DNA of 47,552 nt from PALSA-505 sp036502085 (GCA_036502085.1 DASXZD010000053.1:1-47552); one strand, 5' to 3'; shown: positions 33,453-42,126, counted from the first letter of the stretch. Program-made: numbers and translations. The notes: generated by a model not told the origin, from the sequence alone.

Positions 33453-33470
33453 TGGGAAAACCTATTCCCA
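33453..33470. promoter_or_regulatory. Candidate LacI-type operator in the divergent intergenic region
   Basis: TGGGAA and TTCCCA form perfect 6-bp arms around a six-base spacer, giving an 18-bp symmetric site between the LacI gene start (33351) and the GH127 start (33541). The length and symmetry suit a LacI dimer. Binding is inferred. Confidence 0.5.
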
Positions 33471-33540
33471 TCGCGCTGCCGCGGTGGTTCGGCACCGAGC
33501 CGCTCTCCCCGAGACCGGCCTGGACAGCGGGTCTGGAGTC

Positions 33541-35490
33541 ATGCTCGTGGCGAAGAGTGACAGCGCGGTAGAAGCCGGGGGACCGGTTCGTCCCTCGGCG
33601 TCAGCGGCGGTAGCCCACCGGCCCCTCGCCGTCGGCGGCGTGCGCCTGGCGGGCGGGCTGCTCGGCGACTGGCAGCGCCGCAATCGCGCGGTCAGCCTGC
33701 CGCTGGCCCTGCGGCAGATGGAGATCGCCGGCAACCTCGGCAACCTGCGGCTCGCGGTCGCCGGAGGCGGCGGCGACTACCGCGGCCCGGTGTTCATGGA
33801 CTCCGACCTGTACAAGTCCCTCGAGGCCGTCAGCTGGGAGATGGCCAACGAGCCGGCCCCGGAGCTGGCCGAGTTCGCCGCCGAGGCCACCGCGCTGCTG
33901 GCCAAGGCCCAGCTGCCCGACGGCTACCTCAACTCCTACGTCCAGGTCAGCGGGCGCCCCCGGTACGGGCGCCTGGCCTCGAGCCACGAGCTGTACTGCG
34001 CCGGCCACCTGATCCAGGCCGCGGTCGCGGCCAGCCGGACCTTCGACGACGGGGCCTTGCTGCGCGTCGCGACCGGGTTCGCCGACCACCTCGTGGATGC
34101 CTTCCTCGGCGGAACGGATGGGCTCGACGGTCACCCGATCGTAGAGACGGCGCTCGTCGAGCTGTACCGGGAGACCGGCACCGACGCCTACCTCCAGCTG
34201 GCGCTGCAGTTCGTGAACCAGCGCGGCCGCGGCAAGGTCGGTGACTCCGGCTTCGGCAGCCGCTACCTGCAGGACCACCTGCCGGTCCGGGTGTCGCCCA
34301 CCGTCGCGGGGCACGCGGTGCGGGCGCTGTACCTGGAGGCCGGCGTGGTCGACGTGGCGGTCGAGACCGGCGACCAGCAGCTGCTGGCCTCGTCGGTCCG
34401 CCGGTGGGACGACATGGTCGCCACCAAGACGGCGCTGACCGGCGGCAACGGCTCGCGGCATTCCGGCGAGGCGTTCGGCGATGCCTGGGAGCTGCCGCCC
34501 GACCGGGCCTACAACGAGACCTGCGCCGCGATCGCCAGCTTCCAGTGGGCGTGGCGGCTGCTCCTCGCCACCGGGGACGCGAAGTACGCCGACCTGATGG
34601 AGCGGGTGCTGTACAACGGCTTCGGCGCGTCGATGTCCGCCGACGGGCAGCGCTTCTTCTACGTCAACCCGCTGCAGCGCCGCGAGGACCACTTCGAGGA
34701 GGACGATCCCGGCCGGCGCCGCGAGTGGTTCTCCTGCGCGTGCTGCCCGCCGAACATCATGCGCCTGGTCGCGTCCCTCGGGCACTACGTGGCCACCGCC
34801 GCGGCGGACGTGCTGTACGTCCACCTGCTCGCGCAGGCGCAGATCAGCCTGCCGCTGGCCGGCGGCGCGCTCAGCGTGGACGTCACCACCGACTACCCCT
34901 GGTCGGGCGGGACCGAGTTCCGCGTGCGGCAGGCCCCGGAGGGCGAGTGCGGCCTCGCGGTGCGCATCCCGGGCTGGAGCCGGGAGGCGTCCGTCACGCT
35001 CAACGCCGAGCCGCTGCCGACCCAGGTCGACGACCGCGGGTACCTGGTCGTCCGCCGCCGCTGGCTGCCGGGTGACGTGCTGGCCTGCGACCTGGCCATC
35101 GCGCCCCGGCTGACCTACCCGGACGGGCGCATCGACGCCCTCCGCGGCACGATGGCCGTCGAGCGCGGTCCCCTCGTGTACTGCTTCGAGCAGGCCGATC
35201 AGGCCGATGACCTGGACCTGGCGGAGCTGTCGCTGACCGCCGGCGCGCTCAGTGAGCGCCCGGAGGTCCTGCCCGGCGTGGGCCCGACCGTCCTGGTCGA
35301 GGCCGCCGCCGCCGAAGGGGCCGCCCCCCGCCCCGGTGGCCTCCCGTACCGGGAGCGGCCCGACGCGCCCGCGGCCGTGAGCGTCGCCGCGGTGGCCCTG
35401 CCCTACTTCCAGTGGGACAACCGCGACGGCCGGCCCATGCGGGTCTGGGTGCCCGCCGGCCCGGCACCGATTTCTCAGCGCGATCAGTAG
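33541..35490 (+). CDS. Glycoside hydrolase family 127-type enzyme (beta-L-arabinofuranosidase-like)
   Basis: A roughly 649-residue enzyme with no signal peptide, so presumably cytoplasmic. By comparison with Bifidobacterium HypBA1, the catalytic set is visible: Glu310 in HSGEAFG, Glu326 and Cys328 in AYNETCAA, and Cys401/Cys402 in FSCACCPPNIMR. In GH127 the Cys/Glu cluster binds zinc and one Cys is the nucleophile that attacks a beta-L-arabinofuranosyl bond. GYLNSYVQ and GHLIQAAVA, early in the (alpha/alpha)6 barrel, also fit. It is the first gene of the LacI-controlled import operon. The start is uncertain (33484 is an in-frame alternative). Other GH127 specificities are possible. Confidence 0.9.
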   Translation: MLVAKSDSAVEAGGPVRPSASAAVAHRPLAVGGVRLAGGLLGDWQRRNRAVSLPLALRQMEIAGNLGNLRLAVAGGGGDYRGPVFMDSDLYKSLEAVSWEMANEPAPELAEFAAEATALLAKAQLPDGYLNSYVQVSGRPRYGRLASSHELYCAGHLIQAAVAASRTFDDGALLRVATGFADHLVDAFLGGTDGLDGHPIVETALVELYRETGTDAYLQLALQFVNQRGRGKVGDSGFGSRYLQDHLPVRVSPTVAGHAVRALYLEAGVVDVAVETGDQQLLASSVRRWDDMVATKTALTGGNGSRHSGEAFGDAWELPPDRAYNETCAAIASFQWAWRLLLATGDAKYADLMERVLYNGFGASMSADGQRFFYVNPLQRREDHFEEDDPGRRREWFSCACCPPNIMRLVASLGHYVATAAADVLYVHLLAQAQISLPLAGGALSVDVTTDYPWSGGTEFRVRQAPEGECGLAVRIPGWSREASVTLNAEPLPTQVDDRGYLVVRRRWLPGDVLACDLAIAPRLTYPDGRIDALRGTMAVERGPLVYCFEQADQADDLDLAELSLTAGALSERPEVLPGVGPTVLVEAAAAEGAAPRPGGLPYRERPDAPAAVSVAAVALPYFQWDNRDGRPMRVWVPAGPAPISQRDQ

Positions 35491-35517
35491 CTCTGCAAAA
35501 ACGAGGAGGTTGACGAG

Positions 35518-36891
35518 ATGCATGCGCGGCCTACGCGGGCGGCTCCCGCCCGGGGAACTAGCAGAACACGCCAGAGACGGATGGTCCTGAAGGGCGCCCG
35601 GCTGCCCGCGCTCGCGGTCGCGGCCGCGACGCTGGCGCTTTCCGCCTGCGGCGGCTCATCCAGCGCGGCTCCCTCCACCGCCACGTTCGGCAAGGGCGCC
35701 ACCGGCGTCGTGCATTTCTGGGCCCGGCAGGCCACGGACGGCCCGGCCAAGGCCCTGGTGGCCGCGTTCAACGCGAGCCACAAGAACCTGAAGATCGTGC
35801 TCCACCTGACCCCCCCTAACGATGACACCAGCCAGCTGGCGACGGCGGTCCGGGCCGGCTCGGTGCCGGACGTGGTCGGCCTGAACGACATTGACGTGCC
35901 GAGCTTCGCTCGCGAGAACGCGCTGATGGACATCACCAAGTACGTCAACGCGCTGCCCTACAAGAGCGCGCTCAGCCCCGGCCACCTGCAGCTGGCCACG
36001 GCCAACGGCAAGTACTTCGGCGTGCCCTATCTCGCTGACCTGTCGGTGCTGTGGTACAACAAGGCGCTGTTCAAGCAGGCCGGGCTGGACCCGAACTCGC
36101 CGCCGACGAGCTACGCCCAGATCGTGACGGACGCCGAGGCGATCAACAAGCTCGGGCACGGCATCTCCGGGTTCTCCTTCGCCGGCAACTGCCAGGGCTG
36201 CCTCGGGTTCACGATGCTGCCCTCGCTGTGGGCCGACGGCCAGCACCTGATCAAGGGCCCGCTCGGCAGCCAGACGGCCAACGTGAGCGGCGACGCGCCG
36301 CTCAAGGACATGCTGAGTGCCTACCGCACCATGTGGGCCAAGCACCTGGTGCCGGCGGCCGACCAGACCCAGAACGGGCTGACCTGGGGCGCCGACTTCG
36401 AGGCCGGCAAGGTCGGCATCCTGCCCGGTGACTACGGCTTCGCCGCCGCGTTCAAGACCGCGCAGCAGAAGGCCGACTTCGCGGACGTGCCCCTGCCGGG
36501 CGTCAGCGGCGGCAGCTACAGCACGTTCGACGGCGGGGATGACTTCGTGATCCCGGCCGGGGCCACGAACGCCTCCGGGGCGTGGGAGTTCATCCAGTGG
36601 GCGCTGCAGCCCGCCCAGCAGGAGCAGTTCCCGGCCCAGGGCGACACCCCGGTCCGGACCGACGTCCTGACGCCCGCGTTCGCGGCCAAGTACCCCTACG
36701 ACGCCGTCGCCCTCAAGGCCCTGGCCAAGGGCTCGGTCGAGTTCACGCTCGCCTACGACGCCGTCTTCAACGAGCCCGGGTCACCGTGGTTCAAGATGTT
36801 CGAGGAAGCGGTGTATAGCGGAAATGTCACCAGCGGCATCACGCAGGGCCAGTCTGGTATCACCAGCACGCTGGCAAGCGTGAAGAGCTAA
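35518..36891 (+). CDS. ABC sugar-binding lipoprotein (family 1 solute-binding)
   Basis: A 457-residue exported lipoprotein. A basic N-terminus with QRRMVLKG (possible Tat signal) leads to a hydrophobic run and the lipobox LSAC (Cys44). The mature part shows VVHFWARQATDGPAKALVAAFNASHKNLKIVLH and GKYFGVPYLADLSVLWYNKALFKQAGLDPNSPPTSYAQIVTDAEAI, standard for MalE/UgpB-like binding proteins. An AGGAGG ribosome site precedes ATG 35518, 27 bases after the GH127 stop. It would deliver the GH127 substrate, perhaps an arabinofuranosyl oligosaccharide, to the two permeases downstream. Confidence 0.93.
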   Translation: MHARPTRAAPARGTSRTRQRRMVLKGARLPALAVAAATLALSACGGSSSAAPSTATFGKGATGVVHFWARQATDGPAKALVAAFNASHKNLKIVLHLTPPNDDTSQLATAVRAGSVPDVVGLNDIDVPSFARENALMDITKYVNALPYKSALSPGHLQLATANGKYFGVPYLADLSVLWYNKALFKQAGLDPNSPPTSYAQIVTDAEAINKLGHGISGFSFAGNCQGCLGFTMLPSLWADGQHLIKGPLGSQTANVSGDAPLKDMLSAYRTMWAKHLVPAADQTQNGLTWGADFEAGKVGILPGDYGFAAAFKTAQQKADFADVPLPGVSGGSYSTFDGGDDFVIPAGATNASGAWEFIQWALQPAQQEQFPAQGDTPVRTDVLTPAFAAKYPYDAVALKALAKGSVEFTLAYDAVFNEPGSPWFKMFEEAVYSGNVTSGITQGQSGITSTLASVKS

Positions 36892-36902
36892 CCCAGATCG
36901 TC

Positions 36903-36944
36903 CTGCGCCGCGTCCCAGGGTCCGGGCCCGGGGGCGCGGCGCAG
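36903..36944 (+). promoter_or_regulatory. Intra-operon hairpin between binding protein and permease genes
   Basis: Perfect 10-bp arms, CTGCGCCGCG (36903-36912) and CGCGGCGCAG (36935-36944), surround a CCGGGCCCGG palindrome. It lies immediately after the binding-protein stop and before the AAGGAGG of the first permease. Such structures commonly protect the upstream mRNA or partly terminate transcription, giving more binding protein than permease. Confidence 0.6.
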
Positions 36945-36983
36945 GGCTCCACTCGTCGTGCTCCAGCCGAAGGAGGACTCCGC

Positions 36984-37910
36984 ATGACCGCGACTGCTGG
37001 CCGGCGCAGCAGGCGGCTCTGGGGCCAGACGCCGACCGCGCAGCAGCGCCGCACCACCAGGACGGGGCTGGCGCTGGTCTCGCCCGCCCTGCTCCTGGTG
37101 TCGGCCTTCGCCCTGTTCCCGCTCGGGTTCGGCGTCTACATCTCGCTGACGGACTGGCCGCTCATCGGGGCGTACCACTTCATCGGCCTGTCCAACTACC
37201 AGAGCCTGATCCACAACTCGGTGTTCCTGCAGTCCATCGTGTTCACGCTGAAGTACACCGCCATCGTGACCGTGCCGATCTTCGTCCTCGGCTACGCGCT
37301 GGCCGTGTTCGTCCGGTCCAACCGGCCGGGGTCGACGCTCTTCCGCACGATGATCTTCCTGCCCTACATCGTCGGGCTCGTGGCCGAGAGCTACATGGCC
37401 GTCGTCGAGCTGCAGCCCGACTCCGGCACGGCGAACTTCGTGCTGGCCAAGTTCGGCATCGTCAGCGCCTCCACCGCGTGGCTGGTCCATACCGGGCTCG
37501 CGCTGACCGCGATCAGCATCCTGGTCGTCTGGTTCGCCTCGGGCCTGACCATGATGCTGCTGATGGCCGGCATGCAGGGCATCCCGCACGAGGTCTACGA
37601 GTCAGCCCGGGTGGACGGCGCCTCGTGGTGGAGCATCGAGCGGCGGCTGACCATCCCGCTGCTGCGCCGGTCCATCGCGCTCAGCCTCATCATCTCGGTC
37701 GTCGGCTCGTTCCTCGCCTTCAACCAGTTCTTCATCATGACCGACGGCGGTCCCGGCACGAGCACCGTGCCCGTCGTGATGTCGATCTTCGATACCGCCT
37801 TCGCCCAGATGAACGTCGGCCTGGCCAGCGCGATGTCGGTGATCCTGGTGCTGGTCGTGGGCGTCATCACCTTCATCCAGTTCCACTACCTGCAGGGAGA
37901 CGGCGACTGA
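36984..37910 (+). CDS. ABC sugar importer permease, MalF/UgpA type
   Basis: A 308-residue permease with about six helices, beginning LALVSPALLLVSAFALFPLGFGVYISLTDW. The EAA loop is EVYESARVDGASWWSIERRLTIPLLRRS, which docks on the ATPase. An AAGGAGG site precedes ATG 36984. The stop and the next gene's start overlap as TGATG. No ATPase gene lies in this cluster, so a shared MsiK-like ATPase encoded elsewhere is likely, as is usual for actinobacterial sugar importers. Confidence 0.93.
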   Translation: MTATAGRRSRRLWGQTPTAQQRRTTRTGLALVSPALLLVSAFALFPLGFGVYISLTDWPLIGAYHFIGLSNYQSLIHNSVFLQSIVFTLKYTAIVTVPIFVLGYALAVFVRSNRPGSTLFRTMIFLPYIVGLVAESYMAVVELQPDSGTANFVLAKFGIVSASTAWLVHTGLALTAISILVVWFASGLTMMLLMAGMQGIPHEVYESARVDGASWWSIERRLTIPLLRRSIALSLIISVVGSFLAFNQFFIMTDGGPGTSTVPVVMSIFDTAFAQMNVGLASAMSVILVLVVGVITFIQFHYLQGDGD

Positions 37911-38854
37911 TGGCTGTCGTGCGCAATCGGCAGGCCCCATCGAGGGGGCACCAGCCGCGGCCCCAGCCCCGCCGGCGCGCCGGGGGATCGGGCGGCGCGT
38001 CGGCCGCCGACCGGATCGACCGCCGCGGCCGCGGCTTCGGCTGGTACGTGCTGGGCGGCATCGCCATCAGCGCGGTGTTCGTGGTGCCGCTGCTGTGGGA
38101 GGTCTTCCGCTCGCTGCAGCCCGAGTCGGCGGTCAGCGCGGCGCCGTCCGGCAAGACCTTCAGCCACCTGACCCTCGGCAACTACCAGGTGCTGCTGTCG
38201 GGCCAGGACGACATCCTGCGCAACGTGACGAACAGCCTGATCGTCGCCGTGGCCGCCGCGCTGCTGACCGCGGTGGTGTCCATGCTGGCCGGCTACGGCT
38301 TCGCGATGTTCCGCTTCCGGGGCACGAACTTCGCCTTCGGGCTCGTCCTGCTGGCTTTCATGATCCCGTTCCAGGCGGTGCTGACCCCGCTTTTCCTGGA
38401 GATGCACTTCCTGGGGCTGCTGAATAACCTGGCCGGGCTGGTTCTCTTCTACACCACGTTCAACCTGCCGGTGGGCGTCTACGTCATGCGCAATAGTTTC
38501 CTCCAGGTGCCGGGGGAACTGGTGGACGCGGCGCGCGTCGACGGGGCATCGGTCATGCGGACGCTGCTGTCGGTCTACCGGCCGCTGATCATGCCGGGGA
38601 TCGCGACGGCCGCGCTGTACGCGTTCCTGTTCTCGTGGACGGAATTCCTCGGCGCGCTGAGCTTCCTGACCAACGACAAGCTGTTCACGCTGCCCGTGGC
38701 CCTCAGCAACGTCGAGACCGGGACCTACGGCGCGGTCAATTACGGGCTGCTGCTCGCCGGGGCCGTCATTGCCATGATCCCGTGCGTCATCGTCTACGTC
38801 GCGCTGCAGCGCTACTATGTCCGCGGCCTGGTATCCGGGGCGCTGAAGGGCTGA
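37910..38854 (+). CDS. ABC sugar importer permease, MalG/UgpE type
   Basis: A 314-residue permease starting at the ATG overlapping the previous stop by one base. After a basic, Pro/Gly-rich cytoplasmic tail of about 45 residues come six helices from GWYVLGGIAISAVFVVPLLWEVF. The EAA loop is ELVDAARVDGASVMRTLLSVYRPLIMPGIAT. The C-terminus, YYVRGLVSGALKG, is the canonical end of MalG-family proteins. It pairs with the upstream permease to form the membrane channel. Confidence 0.94.
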   Translation: MAVVRNRQAPSRGHQPRPQPRRRAGGSGGASAADRIDRRGRGFGWYVLGGIAISAVFVVPLLWEVFRSLQPESAVSAAPSGKTFSHLTLGNYQVLLSGQDDILRNVTNSLIVAVAAALLTAVVSMLAGYGFAMFRFRGTNFAFGLVLLAFMIPFQAVLTPLFLEMHFLGLLNNLAGLVLFYTTFNLPVGVYVMRNSFLQVPGELVDAARVDGASVMRTLLSVYRPLIMPGIATAALYAFLFSWTEFLGALSFLTNDKLFTLPVALSNVETGTYGAVNYGLLLAGAVIAMIPCVIVYVALQRYYVRGLVSGALKG

Positions 38855-38894
38855 TTCGGCGCCGGAATACCTGCGACCAGCTGGAGGCGGTCAC

Positions 38895-39902
38895 GTGAGG
38901 GTCGCGCGCCTGCACGGGATCAAGGACGTCCGGATCGAGGACGAGGACCCGCCGCGGGTGCCCGCGGGGTCCAGCCTGGTCCGGGTCAGTGCCGTCGGCC
39001 TGTGCGGGTCTGACCTGCACTGGTTCACCGAGGGCGCCATCGGCGACGCGCAGCTCGGCGGGCGCCCGCTGGTGCTCGGGCACGAGTTCGCCGGGGTCGT
39101 CGAGGGCGGGCCGCTGGACGGCCGCCGGGTCGCGGTCGACCCCGCGATCCCGGACTTCGCGTGCGAGCCGTGCCTGGAGGGCAACCACAACCTGTGCCTG
39201 CACCTGAAGTTCGCCGGCCACGGCTCGACTGACGGCGGGCTGCGCGAGTACGTCGCGTGGCCCGACCGGCGGCTGCACCCGATTCCCGACTCCGTCAGCG
39301 ATGCCGGCGGCGCGGTCCTGGAGCCCCTCGGCGTCGCGCTGCACGCCTTCGACCTCGGCCATGTCAAGGTGGCCAGCTCCGTCGCGGTCGTCGGCTGCGG
39401 GCCGATCGGGCTGCTGATGATCCAGGTCGCCCGGGCCTCCGGCGCCCGCCGGGTGCTGGCCGTGGAGCCGCTGCCGCACCGGCGCGCGGCGGCGCGGTCC
39501 CTCGGCGCGGACGCCGCGCTCACCCCCGCCGAGGCGGCGGAGTCAGCCGCGGCCGGCCAGGTCGAGGTCGCGTTCGAGGCGGCCGGCACCGACGACGCCG
39601 TGGACACGGCGATGCGGCTGGCCCGGCCGGGCGCGCGGGTCGTGCTGGCCGGCATCCCGGACGCCGACAGCACGACGTTCTCCGCCTCGCTGGCCCGCCG
39701 CAAGGGGCTCACCCTGGTCCTCGTCCGGCGGATGAAGGAGATGTACCCGCGCGCGATCAGCCTGGCCGAGCGAGGGCTGGTCGACCTGGACGCCGTCGTC
39801 GGCGCGAGCTACCCGATCACCGAGACGGCCGCCGCGCTGACCGAGGCGGCGGCCCGCACCGGGCTCAAGGTCATCGTCCGCCCGGCCGGGACCCGGCCAT
39901 GA
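38895..39902 (+). CDS. Zinc-dependent medium-chain dehydrogenase (polyol/sugar type)
   Basis: A 335-residue MDR-family NAD(P)-dependent dehydrogenase. The catalytic zinc ligands are Cys37 (GLCGSDLH) and His63/Glu64 (LGHEFAG), and the nucleotide fold is VAVVGCGPIGLLMIQVARASGA. The structural-zinc lobe has Cys90, Cys93 and Cys101, but the usual first cysteine is Asp87 (PDFACEPC), so that site is altered. The GTG start follows GGAGG. As the last metabolic gene of the sugar operon it probably oxidises the released sugar, for example an arabinose- or polyol-like substrate. It overlaps the next gene by ATGA. Confidence 0.9.
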   Translation: MRVARLHGIKDVRIEDEDPPRVPAGSSLVRVSAVGLCGSDLHWFTEGAIGDAQLGGRPLVLGHEFAGVVEGGPLDGRRVAVDPAIPDFACEPCLEGNHNLCLHLKFAGHGSTDGGLREYVAWPDRRLHPIPDSVSDAGGAVLEPLGVALHAFDLGHVKVASSVAVVGCGPIGLLMIQVARASGARRVLAVEPLPHRRAAARSLGADAALTPAEAAESAAAGQVEVAFEAAGTDDAVDTAMRLARPGARVVLAGIPDADSTTFSASLARRKGLTLVLVRRMKEMYPRAISLAERGLVDLDAVVGASYPITETAAALTEAAARTGLKVIVRPAGTRP

Positions 39903-40684
39903 CGGCGGGCATCGACCCGGCCCAGCCGAGTGCGGCGCGGATCTATGACTACCTGCTGGGCGGCAAGGACAACTACGCGGTTGACCGGGCCGCGGCCGAC
40001 CGGGTGCTGGCCGTCGCGCCCGATCAGCGCAGCCTGGCCCGGGCCAACCGGGCGTTCGCGATCCGCGCCGTCAAGGTGCTGGCCGACGCCGGGATCGGCC
40101 AGTTCATCGACCTGGGCACCGGCTTCCCGAGCTCGCCGAGCGTGCACGAGGCGGCCCGCTCGGCGGTCCCGTCCGCCCCGGTCGCCTACGTCGACCACGA
40201 CCCGGTCGTGCATGCCCACAACACGGCGCTGCTGGCCGGCGACGACCGGGTGGCGTCGGTGCATGCCGACATCCGCCAGCCCGAGGCCATCCTCGGGCAC
40301 CCCGGTATGGCGGAGCTGATCGACCTGAGCCGCCCGGTCGCCCTGCTGTGCGTCGCGGTCCTGCACCTGGTCCCGGACGCCGACGACCCGGCCGGGATCA
40401 TCGCCCGGTACCGCGACCGCCTGGCGCCGGGCAGCTGCCTGGTGCTGTCCCAGTTCGCCGGCGAGAGCGATCCCGAGGCGATGGCCGCCCTCCGCGCGGT
40501 TGCGGCCGGCACCCCGGTCGAGACCTACTTCCGCTCGCGCGCCGAGATCGGGCGGTTCTTCGACGGGTTCGAGCTGCTCGAGCCGGGCCTGGCCAGCGTC
40601 CAGCACTGGCGCCCCGACGCCATCCCCGCCCGCACCCGCCTCCAGATCACCGGCGGCGTCGGCCGCCTGCCCGGCCGCTCTTAG
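39899..40684 (+). CDS. SAM-dependent methyltransferase, actinobacterial DUF574 type
   Basis: A 261-residue protein opening AQPSAARIYDYLLGGKDNYAVDRAAADRV, the signature of a large actinobacterial family of putative SAM methyltransferases (DUF574). The SAM-binding loop is FIDLGTGFPSSPSVHEAA, followed by VAYVDHDPVVHAHNTALL and VALLCVAVLHLVPD. Substrates of this family are mostly unknown. It is translationally coupled (ATGA) to the sugar dehydrogenase, yet nothing links methylation to the sugar pathway. Its end overlaps the convergent hydrolase gene by four bases. Confidence 0.93.
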   Translation: MTAGIDPAQPSAARIYDYLLGGKDNYAVDRAAADRVLAVAPDQRSLARANRAFAIRAVKVLADAGIGQFIDLGTGFPSSPSVHEAARSAVPSAPVAYVDHDPVVHAHNTALLAGDDRVASVHADIRQPEAILGHPGMAELIDLSRPVALLCVAVLHLVPDADDPAGIIARYRDRLAPGSCLVLSQFAGESDPEAMAALRAVAAGTPVETYFRSRAEIGRFFDGFELLEPGLASVQHWRPDAIPARTRLQITGGVGRLPGRS

Positions 40685-41388
40685 AACACCTCGCCGAACA
40701 GGTCGAGCATCGCGCGCCAGGACCGCTCGTCGGCCCTCCGGTCGTACTTGAGCGCTGGGTTGCTGCCCGCCGCGTCGGGGTTGGTGAAGCTGTGCACAGC
40801 ACCGCCGTAGAGATTGAGCCGCCAGTCGGCGCCCGCGCCGCGCATCTCCTCCTCGAAAGCGAGCCGCTGGTCCGCGGGGATGAACGGGTCCTCCGCGCCG
40901 ATGCACACCAGGACCGGGGCGGTTATGCGGCCGGCGGCCGCGGGCCGGTCCGTGGCCAGGCCCGAGTGGAAGCCGACGACCGCCTGCAGGCCGGCGCCGC
41001 CGCGGGCCAGCTCCAGGGACAGGGTGCCGCCGAAGCAGTACCCGATGGCGGCGACCCTCGCGGAATCGGCGTGCTCGCTGCCCAGCAGCACGTCCAGGCC
41101 GGCCTGCGCGATCGCGCGCGTCCGCAGCCGGTCGCCGTTCAGCTCGGCGAACCGGGCGGCGGCCTGGTCGGCGGGCACCGGCCGGCCGTCGCCGAAATAA
41201 TCCAGCGCGAAGGCGACGTAGCCGAGCTCCGCCAGCGCCCGGGCCCGGTTCCGGGCGTGGCCGGTCAGCCCGCCGCCCTCGTGGCTGACCAGGATGGCCG
41301 GCCGCTTCCCGCGGCGGCTGTCGTCGACGGACAGCTCGCCGACCAGGCGGATGCCATCGAAGGAGTACTCGATGTCGGTGGTCTGCAC
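40681..41388 (-). CDS. Dienelactone hydrolase-family esterase
   Basis: A 235-residue alpha/beta hydrolase. The catalytic triad is Cys118 (GYCFGG), Asp167 (GAEDPFIP) and His199 (GAVHSFTNP), as in dienelactone hydrolases, where Cys replaces Ser. SHEGGGLTGHARNRARALAELGYVAFALDYFGDG is typical of the family. A GTG at 41388 is preferred as start because GGAGG lies four bases upstream; an ATG eleven codons earlier has no such site. The true substrate is unknown, since many members are general carboxylesterases. Confidence 0.9.
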   Translation of the reverse strand: MQTTDIEYSFDGIRLVGELSVDDSRRGKRPAILVSHEGGGLTGHARNRARALAELGYVAFALDYFGDGRPVPADQAAARFAELNGDRLRTRAIAQAGLDVLLGSEHADSARVAAIGYCFGGTLSLELARGGAGLQAVVGFHSGLATDRPAAAGRITAPVLVCIGAEDPFIPADQRLAFEEEMRGAGADWRLNLYGGAVHSFTNPDAAGSNPALKYDRRADERSWRAMLDLFGEVF

Positions 41389-41476
41389 GGGGCCTCCGGG
41401 GTCTGTGGCAGTGAGCGGCATGATCGAGTCCAGCCTGGCATCCCGCGTGACCGGCAGCGGCCCCAGCCCGCCTGAG

Positions 41477-41863
41477 CTAGGTCCCGGCGATGATGACCGG
41501 GCGCGCCGTGTGCTGGGCCAGGGCGGCGAGATCGCGCGGATCGCTGGTCAGCACGACGGGTTCGTGGCATGCACTGGCGAACGCGGCCACGATCGAGTCG
41601 GCCGCCGAGATGGTGGCGGCCCGGCAGGTTGCCGTGCGGAGGCGGCCGGCTTCCCGGGCCACGGGCTCGGTCACGTCGCGGATCTGGCAGGCGCGCAGCA
41701 GGCGATTGACGTGGAAGTCGCGCCGGTGATCCCCGGTGAGGGCCTCAGCGAGGACGACCGCCGGTACCTGCGCGGGCCACTGCTCCCGCCTGCGCAGTTC
41801 CAGCAGCCGGGCGCGCTGCCCGGCCAGGGCGCTGATGCCCCCGGCGTCCAGGACCAGGGTCAC
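41477..41863 (-). CDS. vapC: PIN-domain ribonuclease toxin, VapC type
   Basis: A 128-residue PIN protein. The acidic residues expected to bind Mg2+ are Asp6 (VLDAGG), Glu40 (VVLAEAL), Asp89 (SAADSIVA) and Asp108 (TSDPRDL). VapC toxins cleave tRNA or rRNA when the antitoxin is lost. The GTG start overlaps the antitoxin stop by GTGA, the usual operon order of antitoxin then toxin; the longer upstream frame is antitoxin shadow. Confidence 0.9.
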   Translation of the reverse strand: MTLVLDAGGISALAGQRARLLELRRREQWPAQVPAVVLAEALTGDHRRDFHVNRLLRACQIRDVTEPVAREAGRLRTATCRAATISAADSIVAAFASACHEPVVLTSDPRDLAALAQHTARPVIIAGT

Positions 41864-42120
41864 GCGCTTCGTGCCCCCTGGCCCGGCCCGGCGTGGGGCA
41901 GAACGGCATCCGCCCACTCCCGGGCGGCCCGCACTTCGTGCTGCGGGACAGGCCCGAGCTCGGCATCCAGGTCGGCCAGGTAGGCGTCGAGCTCGCGGAT
42001 CTTGGCCTGGCGGTCAATCTCGTCGGCGAGGGCCATCGCCGCGATCCTGGACACGTTCAGGCCCGCCGACCTGGCCTGGCCGAGCAGTTCGTCGGGGATC
42101 GTGATGTTCACCCTTGCCAT
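41860..42120 (-). CDS. vapB: Ribbon-helix-helix antitoxin, VapB-like
   Basis: An 86-residue protein. The N-terminal MARVNITIPDELLGQARSAGLNVSRIAAMALADEI is a ribbon-helix-helix DNA-binding fold, and the acidic helical tail (RELDAYLADLDAELG) would wrap the toxin. It resembles the CcdA/MazE-like end of VapB diversity. ATG 42120 is the likely start: a TATACT box ends seven bases upstream, placing transcription initiation on or beside this ATG and implying a leaderless mRNA. An ATG two codons earlier is the alternative. Confidence 0.88.
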   Translation of the reverse strand: MARVNITIPDELLGQARSAGLNVSRIAAMALADEIDRQAKIRELDAYLADLDAELGPVPQHEVRAAREWADAVLPHAGPGQGARSA

Positions 42121-42126
42121 GCGCAT

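Noticed and set aside
33601..35523. A 640-residue frame antisense to the GH127 gene
   Set aside because: It mirrors the GH127 coding sequence and has no recognisable motif.
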